A stretch of DNA of 32,177 bases. It comes from JBBKWG01 sp037968835 (lineage in GTDB: Bacteria; Pseudomonadota; Alphaproteobacteria; Rhodobacterales; Rhodobacteraceae). The position numbers and the translations under genes are program-made. Below the pieces are notes generated by a model, which was not told where the DNA came from, ran no database searches, and saw only the letters and a list, made by a program, of their open reading frames with translations. The first letter of the stretch is position 1, and each line of letters starts with the position of its first letter. The stretch spans positions 1 through 32,177 of the forward strand of contig JBBKWG010000091.1 of assembly GCA_037968835.1 (NCBI GenBank). Reading direction: 5' to 3'. This document shows, in pieces, positions 15,224 to 21,221 of this stretch.

Positions 15224-17023
15224 ATGACCGACCTCGCGCACATCCGCAATTTCTCCATCGTGGCCCATATCGACCACGGTAAATCGACGCTTGCCGACCG
15301 GCTGATCCAGCTTACAGGCACCGTGGCCGAACGGGACATGAAGGCGCAGATGCTCGACAGCATGGATATCGAGCGCGAACGGGGCATCACCATCAAGGCG
15401 CAGACCGTGCGGATCGAGTATCCCGCCAAGGACGGCAAGACCTATATCCTCAACCTGATCGACACCCCCGGCCACGTCGACTTCGCCTACGAGGTCAGTC
15501 GTTCGATGCAGGCAGTCGAGGGTTCGCTGCTGGTTGTCGATGCCAGTCAGGGGGTCGAGGCGCAGACGCTTGCCAACGTCTATCACGCGCTCGATGCCGA
15601 TCACGAGATCGTCCCGGTGCTTAACAAGATCGACCTGCCCGCCGCCGATGTCGCCCGCGTTGCCGCGCAGATCGAGGATGTGATCGGCATCGACGCGTCG
15701 GACGCCGTGCAGATCAGCGCCAAGACCGGTATCGGCATTCCCGAAGTTCTTGAAGCCATCGTTCACCGTCTGCCCGCGCCCAAGGGCGACCGCGATGCGC
15801 CGCTCAAGGCAATGCTGGTCGACAGCTATTACGACAGCTACCTCGGCGTTGTCGTCATCGTGCGCATCATCGACGGCGTTCTGAAGAAGGGCGACAACAT
15901 CCGCATGATGAAGTCCGGCGGCAAGTACGGCGTCGACAAGCTGGGTGTGTTCAAACCCGCGATGGTGGACATCAAAGAGCTGGGGCCGGGCGAGATCGGG
16001 TTCCTGACCGCAAGCATCAAGCTGGTGCGCGACACCCGCGTCGGCGACACGATCACCCACGACAAGCGCCCCACCGACAAGGCGCTGCCGGGCTTCAAGC
16101 CGTCGCAACCCGTGGTGTTCTGCGGCCTGTTCCCCGTCGACACCGCCGAGTTCGAGGATCTGCGCGACGCCATCGAGAAACTGGCGCTGAACGACGCCTC
16201 TTTCAGCTATGAGATGGAAACCTCGGCCGCGCTTGGGTTCGGATTCCGCTGCGGGTTCCTGGGGCTGTTGCACCTTGAAGTCATCCGCGACCGGATCGAG
16301 CGCGAGTACGACATCGACCTTATCACCACCGCGCCCAGCGTGATCTATCACGTCTACATGAAGGACGGCAGCAAGCAGGATTTGCACAATCCCGCCGACA
16401 TGCCCGACCTGACTTATGTCGATCACATCCAAGAGCCGCGCATCAAGGCGACGATCCTTGTACCCGACGAATACCTCGGCGACGTCTTGAAGCTGTGCCA
16501 GGACCGGCGCGGCGTCCAGATGGACCTGACCTATGCCGGGGCGCGGGCGCTGGTTGTCTATGACCTCCCTCTGAATGAAGTGGTGTTCGACTTTTACGAT
16601 AGGCTGAAATCGGTAACGAAGGGTTACGCGTCGTTCGACTATCAGATGCTGGGGTATCGGCAGGACAATCTGGTGAAGATGTCGATTCTGGTCAACGACG
16701 AACCGGTTGATGCGTTGTCGATGATGGTCCACCGCGACCGCGCCGAGGGCCGGGGCCGTCTTATGTGCGAAAAGCTCAAAGATCTGATCCCCCGCCACAT
16801 GTTCAAAATCCCGATCCAGGCCGCCATCGGAGGCAAGGTCATCGCCCGCGAGACTTTGGCGGCCTTGCGCAAGGACGTGACGGCCAAATGTTATGGCGGC
16901 GACGCGACGAGAAAGAAGAAACTGCTCGACAAGCAGAAGGCCGGCAAGAAGAAGATGCGCCAGTTCGGGAAGGTGGATATCCCGCAGGAGGCGTTTATTA
17001 ATGCCTTGAAAATGGACAGCTAA
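15224..17023 (+). CDS. lepA: Elongation factor 4 (LepA), back-translocating GTPase
   Basis: 599 aa, the normal length. The N-terminus MTDLAHIRNFSIVAHIDHGK contains the G1 loop (AHIDHGKST), followed by G2 (ERGITIKAQ), G3 (DTPGHVDF), G4 (NKID) and G5 (SAKTG). The C-terminal domain is the LepA-specific one, ending with the lysine-rich KKKLLDKQKAGKKKMRQFG. It binds ribosomes and affects translocation and initiation under stress. No Shine-Dalgarno sequence precedes the ATG; the start is set by the family N-terminus. Single-gene unit. Confidence 0.97.
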   Translation: MTDLAHIRNFSIVAHIDHGKSTLADRLIQLTGTVAERDMKAQMLDSMDIERERGITIKAQTVRIEYPAKDGKTYILNLIDTPGHVDFAYEVSRSMQAVEGSLLVVDASQGVEAQTLANVYHALDADHEIVPVLNKIDLPAADVARVAAQIEDVIGIDASDAVQISAKTGIGIPEVLEAIVHRLPAPKGDRDAPLKAMLVDSYYDSYLGVVVIVRIIDGVLKKGDNIRMMKSGGKYGVDKLGVFKPAMVDIKELGPGEIGFLTASIKLVRDTRVGDTITHDKRPTDKALPGFKPSQPVVFCGLFPVDTAEFEDLRDAIEKLALNDASFSYEMETSAALGFGFRCGFLGLLHLEVIRDRIEREYDIDLITTAPSVIYHVYMKDGSKQDLHNPADMPDLTYVDHIQEPRIKATILVPDEYLGDVLKLCQDRRGVQMDLTYAGARALVVYDLPLNEVVFDFYDRLKSVTKGYASFDYQMLGYRQDNLVKMSILVNDEPVDALSMMVHRDRAEGRGRLMCEKLKDLIPRHMFKIPIQAAIGGKVIARETLAALRKDVTAKCYGGDATRKKKLLDKQKAGKKKMRQFGKVDIPQEAFINALKMDS

Positions 17024-17139
17024 AGCTGCCCGGATTCAAGGCGGGTGGGCGAAAGCGATTGGCGTAGTGGATTGCGTGCCCACTCAGCGGAGATTGTGTG
17101 CATTGCCCTTAGCGATCACATGAGGAGGCCAGCGCCCGA

Positions 17140-17156
17140 ACCGTCCCTGGGACGGT
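17140..17156. repeat. Near-perfect 17-bp inverted repeat downstream of lepA
   Basis: ACCGTCCC, one T, GGGACGGT. No T-run follows on either strand, so it is more like a protein-binding site or weak RNA hairpin than a terminator. It lies about 100 nt before the small secreted protein gene at 17255. Confidence 0.4.
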
Positions 17157-17254
17157 CCACCCGCGCCAGCCCAACCGCAAATCGAACACCCACACCCCCC
17201 GCCTCCCATGCTATACTCCGCCGCACACGACTCACTCCTTACAGGGAGAACAAC

Positions 17255-17491
17255 ATGACACGTTTCATTGCCCTTCTCGCTTTCATCGCGCTCGCCTCGC
17301 CCGCGGTCGCGTTTCAGTGTCCGGCTGATATGGCGGAGATCGACGCGGCGCTGTTGACCGCATCGCTCACCGACGAGCAGCTTGCTGCGGTGCAGGAATT
17401 GCGCACTACCGGCGAGGCTGAACATGCGGCCGGTAACCACCAGGCGTCGGTCGATGCGCTGGCCGAGGCGAAGGCGATACTCGGTCTCTGA
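17255..17491 (+). CDS. Small secreted protein, 78 aa
   Basis: A signal peptide (MTRFIALLAFIALASPAVA, cleavage before FQCP) leads a 59-residue mature helical protein with a single Cys and many Ala/Glu residues. AGGGAG precedes the ATG at ideal spacing, and TATACT 40 nt upstream could be a -10 box. I do not recognise a family. The frame is open upstream to 17045 but only the 17255 start has a ribosome-binding site and signal peptide. First of several tiny exported proteins in this region. Confidence 0.75.
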   Translation: MTRFIALLAFIALASPAVAFQCPADMAEIDAALLTASLTDEQLAAVQELRTTGEAEHAAGNHQASVDALAEAKAILGL

Positions 17492-17671
17492 GGCCTCGCG
17501 GTTTCGGGCTAATCTGTTGGCCGCGCCAGGCTGCATGCCGCGCGGACTGACAAAGCGACGGGCGTGGTGCCTTGTCGGCGGCGTTTGGACTCGCGGCCTC
17601 GTGCGTGCCGCCCCAATCCCGCCACAAATCTGCGTGATACCGGGCGGATAACAGCCCGAAAGGCCCGAATT

Positions 17672-17776
17672 ATGACTGCCTCGACCCTTTTGACCGTTGC
17701 CGCCGTTCTTTGCGGTGTGGCGCTACTTTATCTCGTCGTGTCGCGCACTCTGAAAAGGCGCTCTGACGACAACTGA
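17672..17776 (+). CDS. 34-aa single-span membrane protein
   Basis: MTASTLLTVAAVLCGVALLY begins a hydrophobic helix of about 20 residues, followed by a basic RTLKRRSDDN tail that would face the cytoplasm. AAAGG lies 8 nt before the ATG. Such miniature membrane proteins often regulate larger membrane complexes; no partner is indicated. The GC-rich hairpin at 17793-17810 follows within 20 nt. Real but unassigned; lower confidence because of its size. Confidence 0.55.
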   Translation: MTASTLLTVAAVLCGVALLYLVVSRTLKRRSDDN

Positions 17777-17787
17777 CGCGCACAGAC

Positions 17788-17812
17788 GAAAACGGCCCCC
17801 GTGGGGGCCGCT
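17788..17812 (-). terminator. Factor-independent terminator, minus strand
   Basis: The 18-nt hairpin CGGCCCCC-GT-GGGGGCCG (17793-17810) is followed on the minus strand by TTTTC. It lies 27 nt past the stop of the EF-hand-like gene at 17837. It may also slow plus-strand transcripts from 17672. Confidence 0.75.
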
Positions 17813-17836
17813 TGTGGAACAATTAGACGACGTCGC

Positions 17837-18091
17837 TCAGTTGCCGTTGCGGATCTGGCCCGGCGCGTAGTCCTTGCCGTTCTTTTTGCCGTCGCCGTTA
17901 CGGTCGATCGACATCGAATCGGGTTCCTGTGCCGATTTGCCGGGGGCATAATCTTCGCCGTTGGTGCGGCCGTCGCCGTGGCGGTCGGCCCCGTCTTTGG
18001 CTGCAACGCCGGGCGCTTCACCGCTGGCATGGCCTGCGAACGCGGGCGCTGCCGCAGCGAGAAGGGCAATAATGGAAACGAAAATACGCAT
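17837..18091 (-). CDS. Small secreted protein with two EF-hand/dockerin-like loops
   Basis: 84 aa. A signal peptide (MRIFVSIIALLAAAAPAFA) is followed by about 65 residues. Two tandem 16-residue units, DRHGDGRTNGEDYAPG and DRNGDGKKNGKDYAPG, are identical at 12 positions. Each has the DxxxDGxxNxxDY pattern of calcium-binding EF-hand/dockerin loops. The ATG at 18091 is fixed by GGAGGAG upstream. A 7-bp hairpin (18114-18130) sits just before it and a terminator follows. Calcium binding in the periplasm is inferred from the loops; no larger partner is visible. Confidence 0.75.
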   Translation of the reverse strand: MRIFVSIIALLAAAAPAFAGHASGEAPGVAAKDGADRHGDGRTNGEDYAPGKSAQEPDSMSIDRNGDGKKNGKDYAPGQIRNGN

Positions 18092-18113
18092 AGGTGACTC
18101 CTCCAATAAAATT

Positions 18114-18130
18114 GGCCCCACCCTGGGGTC
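18114..18130 (-). promoter_or_regulatory. Leader hairpin upstream of the EF-hand-like gene
   Basis: GGCCCCA (18114-18120) pairs with TGGGGTC (18124-18130), with one G-U pair. On the minus strand it is followed by an A/T-rich stretch and then GGAGGAG and the ATG. It may stabilise the 5' end of the mRNA or act as a weak terminator for upstream transcripts. Confidence 0.35.
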
Positions 18131-18311
18131 CGTTCGCAGTCACGGATGCGCAGCGCAAAAAGTTTCGATCTGAGAGAAAAAAGTTTGCCGCTTGGAATTT
18201 GGCGGGCCGTGGCTTTGGGCCTTGCAGGGCTGATCATTCGCCACGCGCAACGACCGCGCGAGTAACCACGCGGCCATTTGACTTACAAGGCGTAAACGCG
18301 GCGTTACACGT

Positions 18312-18452
18312 TCAGAACAGATTGCCGCCGTTATCCTCGGCAACCGTATCGGCTACGACAGCGCCGCCAGCGCCGACGGCGAGGGGAACGCAACCCGACA
18401 GGGCAAATGCGCCGATCATCAGCGCGGCGATCATTGAAAGTTTGGTTTTCAC
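18312..18452 (-). CDS. 46-aa lipoprotein, GTG start
   Basis: Reads VKTKLSMIAALMIGAFALSG followed by lipidated Cys21, a perfect lipobox (LSGC), and a 25-residue mature peptide rich in Gly, Ala and Val with an acidic end. GGAGGA lies 8 nt before the GTG. It resembles the small alphaproteobacterial lipoproteins often found near entericidins; no function is known. It lies about 85 nt beyond the bidirectional terminator that separates it from the entericidin gene, so it has its own promoter. GGGAAC at 18511-18516 (minus strand) resembles an EcfG -35, but no correctly spaced CGTT follows. Confidence 0.72.
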   Translation of the reverse strand: MKTKLSMIAALMIGAFALSGCVPLAVGAGGAVVADTVAEDNGGNLF

Positions 18453-18537
18453 AGGCGATGTCCTCCAGACATTATCTCAAGCTAAAGACGCGACTTGTCC
18501 ATAATGTTCCCGTTTCCACCCGAGATACGCAATGGCC

Positions 18538-18568
18538 AAAAAAAACCGGCGCGCGTGGCCGGTTTTTT
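18538..18568. terminator. Bidirectional factor-independent terminator
   Basis: ACCGGC (18545-18550) pairs with GCCGGT (18558-18563), flanked by seven A on the left and six T on the right, so it can work on both strands. It ends the minus-strand entericidin transcript 30 nt past its stop. Confidence 0.85.
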
Positions 18569-18597
18569 GCGTTGCATTCCAATCAATTGACGGACAA

Positions 18598-18729
18598 TCA
18601 GTATTGCGTGTCGTTGCTCGCGCCCTGGATTTCCTCGCCAGCGGTTTCGACGTCCCGGCCGAAGCCCTCGACGGTCTCACACGCAGCGAGAACGGTTGCC
18701 GCAACAAACAAAGCGATGAATTTGGCCAT
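18598..18729 (-). CDS. Entericidin A/B family lipoprotein
   Basis: 43 aa: MAKFIALFVAATVLAAC with lipidated Cys17, then ETVEGFGRDVETAGEEIQGA, the characteristic entericidin mature segment. Entericidins are tiny membrane-attached lipoproteins; EcnB is a stress-induced bacteriolytic toxin in E. coli and EcnA its antidote, but in alphaproteobacteria a toxin role is unproven. AGGAG precedes the ATG at good spacing. An exact EcfG-type promoter lies 31-56 nt upstream and a strong terminator follows, so this is a single-gene stress unit. Confidence 0.88.
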   Translation of the reverse strand: MAKFIALFVAATVLAACETVEGFGRDVETAGEEIQGASNDTQY

Positions 18730-18759
18730 TGTATTCTCCTGATTTCAGCTTGATTCAGT

Positions 18760-18785
18760 AACGTCGCAGGGCCTTTCGCGGTTCC
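18760..18785 (-). promoter_or_regulatory. EcfG-type promoter, exact consensus, of the entericidin gene
   Basis: GGAAC (18785-18781, minus strand), 17 nt, CGTT (18763-18760). Spacing and bases match the EcfG consensus exactly. The -10 lies 31 nt before the ATG, against 33 nt for the hemerythrin gene. Confidence 0.6.
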
Positions 18786-18910
18786 CGAACCAGCAGCGCA
18801 CCATTCGCTGAAGTTTTTTATGAACTGTGCTAGGCTCGATTTCGCGAGCCCATTCGGGCCACATCATCGCGGTCATTGGCGGATTGAATTTCGACCGGAC
18901 CGCTACGTTT

Positions 18911-18927
18911 CCCCGGATCAACCGGGG
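18911..18927 (+). promoter_or_regulatory. Hairpin next to the ribosome-binding site of the gene at 18945
   Basis: CCCCGG-ATCAA-CCGGGG forms a 6-bp GC stem ending two bases before the AGGAAGGGGA ribosome-binding sequence. The CCCC arm could alternatively pair with GGGG of that site, so the structure may tune translation. No T-run, so not a terminator. Confidence 0.35.
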
Positions 18928-18944
18928 CAGGAAGGGGACAAAGT

Positions 18945-19298
18945 ATGACACCGGACCATCGCACCAAGCTCGTTATTTCCCGCACATCCGATTACGTCGG
19001 CATCATGCGGACAACGTTGTTCGGACTGATCGCCGTCGCCGCAATCGTGCATTTCGGGCCGAACCTGTTCTCGGGACCGCTGGCGATGCTGGCGATCACG
19101 CTCAGCGCCTATGGCATTCTGGCCGGCGGATCGGCGCTGGACGACCTTATAAATCTGCGCGAGGACCTTGATGCCGAGATGTCCGCCACGACTTACGGCG
19201 CAGGTGTGATCGCGCGCGATTTGCCGAAGCTGAAGATCGTATCGGCTGCTCTGATCGGCCTGACCGGTCTTGTCGAATTGTTCGCCATTGTTGCGTGA
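18945..19298 (+). CDS. Hypothetical membrane protein, 117 aa
   Basis: Three hydrophobic segments (about residues 20-37, 42-62 and 97-116) with a charged DDLINLREDLDAEM loop between the second and third. AGGAAGGGGA precedes the ATG. I do not recognise a family; the layout recalls small phage-holin-like or YrhK-like membrane proteins, but no motif confirms either. A terminator directly follows (19305-19330), so it is a single-gene unit in the small-protein cluster. Confidence 0.75.
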   Translation: MTPDHRTKLVISRTSDYVGIMRTTLFGLIAVAAIVHFGPNLFSGPLAMLAITLSAYGILAGGSALDDLINLREDLDAEMSATTYGAGVIARDLPKLKIVSAALIGLTGLVELFAIVA

Positions 19299-19304
19299 CA
19301 AAAC

Positions 19305-19342
19305 GAAGGCGCGTGGCATCGCGCGCCTTCACACTTTCATTT
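19305..19342 (+). terminator. Factor-independent terminator
   Basis: GAAGGCGCG (19305-19313) pairs with CGCGCCTTC (19322-19330) in a 9-bp stem, followed by a T-rich stretch to 19342, starting 7 nt after the stop at 19298. Confidence 0.7.
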
Positions 19343-19370
19343 GCGCCATGTCATAGTGATGCCGTTATAG
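19341..19370 (+). promoter_or_regulatory. Putative sigma-70 promoter of DUF6455 copy 2
   Basis: TTGCGC (19341-19346), 18-nt spacer, TTATAG (19365-19370), 38 nt upstream of the ATG at 19408. Unlike copy 1, no FNR-type palindrome is seen here. Confidence 0.4.
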
Positions 19371-19407
19371 CACTGTAAAAACGGGCGATATCCACGCGGG
19401 GAAATCT

Positions 19408-19677
19408 ATGCGCTTGCCGCGCTATCGCGATGCCATGCAGAATTTTCGCGACCGGCTGCTTCAGCGGCGCCGGATGATGCAGGCCTTGGGTATTCGTCTT
19501 CCAAAGGCGCTGAGCGTTGCCGAGCAGGACCAGGTCCGACAGACGCTGTTGCACTGCACCGAATGCGAAAGCGCAGAGAACTGCGCGTCCTGGCTGGCGT
19601 CACGCGAATCGATTGGTGATGCGCCGGACTATTGCCCGAACCGGGACCTGTTTCGTGCGCTGGGCAATCGTTCCTGA
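19408..19677 (+). CDS. DUF6455 family small cysteine protein (copy 2)
   Basis: 89 aa. The same cysteine frame as the copy at 8484: C-x2-C-x5-C (CTECESAENC), then Cys 16 residues later (PDYCPNRDLFRAL). The N-terminal third is basic (RRRMMQALGIRLP) and differs from copy 1. GGGGA precedes the ATG. A metal or Fe-S site is likely by pattern; no function is established. It is followed immediately by the DnaA-box cluster and the structured-RNA segment. Confidence 0.82.
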   Translation: MRLPRYRDAMQNFRDRLLQRRRMMQALGIRLPKALSVAEQDQVRQTLLHCTECESAENCASWLASRESIGDAPDYCPNRDLFRALGNRS

Positions 19678-19741
19678 GCCGTCGGGCATTTTGCAGGTGC
19701 AGCAATTCGGCGCGTTCCCGCGAAAAATCGCAATAACCGAG

Positions 19742-19826
19742 TTATCCCCATCCAAGCCCGCCTCAGGTAATGATTTTTTAGACTTATCCACGTAACTTTC
19801 CCAAGCATACCAACAGCTTATCCCCA
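19742..19826 (+). other. Cluster of three DnaA-box-like sites
   Basis: TTATCCCCA (19742-19750), TTATCCACG (19784-19792) and TTATCCCCA (19818-19826), all in the same orientation and flanked by an A/T-rich stretch (19771-19786). Two exact TTATCCACA boxes lie in other intergenic gaps (15002-15010, 20827-20835). The arrangement resembles an origin, a DnaA-titration site or a DnaA-controlled promoter. No usual oriC neighbour gene (dnaA, hemE, gidA, parAB) is present. Confidence 0.45.
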
Positions 19827-19854
19827 GCTAAATTTCGTGCTGCGGTGCTATTTT

Positions 19855-20165
19855 CTTGCGCGACTCAAGTGCCCCGGTCCAACGTCTGGTTACCGCAAAG
19901 GTTCACTGAACCCGAGCGGGACGCAAAGGTCCCTGGGACTTCGGAGCGGGACGGAACAGATCGCAAGATTTGTACTGAAACGCGAAGGGTTGTGGGATGC
20001 GGAAAGAACGATGGCGTTCTTCGGAATGTTGGACTTCGGAACGTATCGTACGGGTCTGGGCGGCTGGGCCGCACGCCTTCGGGCGAACGTGTTCAGGAAG
20101 GCGTCAGGGTGTGTCGGCAACGGCACGATGCGAAGACCGCGTCTGAGCACCTGGCGCCTTTTCCT
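19855..20165 (+). ncRNA. Candidate large structured non-coding RNA of unknown family
   Basis: Hairpins read directly on the plus strand: 19900-19912 (5-bp stem), 19918-19933 (5 bp), 19956-19973 (7 bp, GCAA loop), 20004-20021 (7 bp), 20060-20072 (5 bp), 20074-20085 (4 bp, UUCG loop closed C-G), 20111-20126 (6 bp, GCAA loop), 20134-20144 (4 bp). The last two sit inside an 11-bp closing stem (20098-20108 with 20150-20160), a three-way junction that ends in TTTT. The tetraloops are canonical only in the plus-strand sense. CTTCGGA occurs three times. Several frames on both strands are open here, but their codon use lacks the GC3 bias of neighbouring genes. It does not resemble RNase P RNA, tmRNA, SRP RNA or 6S RNA. 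Ends are approximate; TATTTT at 19849 is a weak -10. Confidence 0.55.
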
Positions 20166-20468
20166 GTTGTAAAATCACTCGATACTATCCCCCAAACGAA
20201 ACGGAGCCCGGTTGCTGATCGCATCCGAGCTCCGCCGTCAGTTGATGCATTCCGCGTCTGAAGCACCTGTGGGTCGAGACATACACCGGCCTCGGGGACA
20301 AATCAACTACATGTCGTGGCGCGCGCAATATGTAGATGATTCTCGCCTAATTAGTCGCAGATATAGCGACCCATAGCGAAGACTCTCGATGTGCTGGCAA
20401 CACGCCGGCTCTCGCCTCAACGTGCATCTTATGTTAGTATGGGGCGTAAAATTCAGGAGGCGTTGGGG
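20166..20468. other. Intergenic region with a long imperfect hairpin
   Basis: About 300 nt with no supported gene. CGGAGC (20202-20207) pairs with GCTCCG (20229-20234) and the interior pairs further with mismatches; on the minus strand it is followed by a T-rich tract, as in a terminator, though no minus-strand gene leads into it. The rest shows nothing recognisable. Confidence 0.45.
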
Positions 20469-20687
20469 ATGACGCGCTTACTCATGATCGTCGGCATTGG
20501 CATTCTCGGCTATGTCGGCACCACCTATTATCAGACCGGGCGCGCACCCAATCTGCCGTCCTTCCTTGGCGGTAGCGGCGGCGGCGCATTTGCTGGCGGC
20601 TATGGCATGGCGGTCGATTCCGCGCGGTCGGTCGGTTCGGGAATGAGCGGACTGGCGAGTGGCGTTGCGGGCCGCATCGGAAATTGA
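20469..20687 (+). CDS. Small glycine-rich membrane-anchored protein, 72 aa
   Basis: An N-terminal hydrophobic helix (MTRLLMIVGIGILGYVGTTY) is followed by a Gly/Ser-rich tail with no Cys. The start at 20469 is fixed by AGGAGG eight bases upstream; an in-frame ATG at 20438 lacks one. It may be an inner-membrane anchored or secreted peptide. I do not recognise a family. A weak 5-bp hairpin follows at 20720-20734. Confidence 0.65.
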   Translation: MTRLLMIVGIGILGYVGTTYYQTGRAPNLPSFLGGSGGGAFAGGYGMAVDSARSVGSGMSGLASGVAGRIGN

Positions 20688-20752
20688 TCGGCAAAATTAC
20701 CGACTGTATTCAGCGCCTTGGGAATAGCCTTCCCACCATATTAAAATAATCC

Positions 20753-20780
20753 GTGTTTCCACCACATTTCACTGAAACAC
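20753..20780. repeat. Inverted repeat with 7-bp arms
   Basis: GTGTTTC (20753-20759) and GAAACAC (20774-20780) are separated by 14 nt. It lies 40 nt upstream of the promoter at 20820 and could be a regulator site; there is no T-run for termination. Confidence 0.35.
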
Positions 20781-20819
20781 CCGGTCGCGCCGTATTCAAT
20801 TCCCCCTCGGATCATTCCG

Positions 20820-20849
20820 CTGACAGTTATCCACAATTTGTGTTAACAT
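20820..20849 (+). promoter_or_regulatory. Putative promoter with a DnaA box in its spacer
   Basis: CTGACA (20820-20825), 18-nt spacer, TAACAT (20844-20849). The exact DnaA box TTATCCACA (20827-20835) fills the spacer next to the -35, so DnaA binding would directly affect polymerase access. It leads into the small gene at 20881. Confidence 0.45.
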
Positions 20850-20880
20850 AGGACACGTTTTGAACCTGGGGGGCCGTGCG

Positions 20881-21057
20881 ATGTTAAATCGTATGATATT
20901 GGTCGCCGTAATTCTGGCGGCAGGTTTTCTGGCTTTTGGAGACACGTTGAAGAACCGATCCTTCGCAGCACCGCGTACTGTTGTTGTCAGCATCTTCGCG
21001 ACGGTGGGACACGCCATTGACGGTGTCTCGTCGTTAGTGGGTCGCGTGTTCGGGTAA
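20881..21057 (+). CDS. Small single-span membrane protein, 58 aa
   Basis: MLNRMILVAVILAAGFLAFG forms one hydrophobic helix, followed by a basic linker (TLKNRSFAAP) and a second, weaker hydrophobic or amphipathic stretch. The ribosome-binding site is poor (a run of G about 10 nt upstream). A promoter with an embedded DnaA box lies 32-61 nt upstream. No family recognised. A strong hairpin follows 8 nt after the stop. Confidence 0.6.
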   Translation: MLNRMILVAVILAAGFLAFGDTLKNRSFAAPRTVVVSIFATVGHAIDGVSSLVGRVFG

Positions 21058-21058
21058 T

Positions 21059-21088
21059 AAAAAAGGCGGGTGCATTCAAGCACCCGCC
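21059..21088 (-). terminator. Factor-independent terminator (minus strand, possibly both)
   Basis: GGCGGGTGC (21065-21073) pairs with GCACCCGCC (21080-21088) in a 9-bp stem. On the minus strand it is followed by TTTTTTATTA, ideal for ending the alpha/beta hydrolase transcript, although it lies 134 nt beyond that stop. On the plus strand the stem immediately follows the gene at 20881 but lacks a T-run. Confidence 0.75.
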
Positions 21089-21221
21089 AAACTGTTGCAC
21101 TGGTCACACGATGTCTGCGACGTCGGGCAGGGACACCCTCGTCGCGTGGGATGAACATTGGGGTAATGCGCGCAGCCAAGGTTTGGTTCCCGGCGCGAAC
21201 TTCATTTTTCTGCAAATTCAA

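Noticed and set aside
15140..16798. A 552-codon open frame antisense to lepA
   Set aside because: It is a by-product of the high GC3 of lepA; no ribosome-binding site, no recognisable domain, and lepA is certain on the other strand.
19742..19826. Calling the DnaA-box cluster the chromosomal origin oriC
   Set aside because: Only three imperfect boxes, no typical oriC neighbour genes, and no skew calculation possible here; kept as a finding, not as an origin.
19855..20165. Assignment of the structured RNA to tmRNA, RNase P RNA, SRP RNA or 6S RNA
   Set aside because: No tag-peptide frame or T-loop, no RNase P GAAAGTCC-type core, no SRP GGAAG/GNAR apical pattern of the right size, and no single long 6S-type bubble.
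19837..20261. Overlapping plus-strand frames of 111 and 138 codons in the structured-RNA segment
   Set aside because: Two frames overlap each other, codon choice (many AGG, AGA, CGA, GGA) is unlike the neighbouring genes, and no domain is recognised; RNA hairpins explain the segment better.
21089..21221. A possible 33-codon minus-strand peptide between the hydrolase stop and its terminator
   Set aside because: An ATG with about 33 codons exists but without a clear ribosome-binding site or recognisable sequence; chance cannot be excluded.
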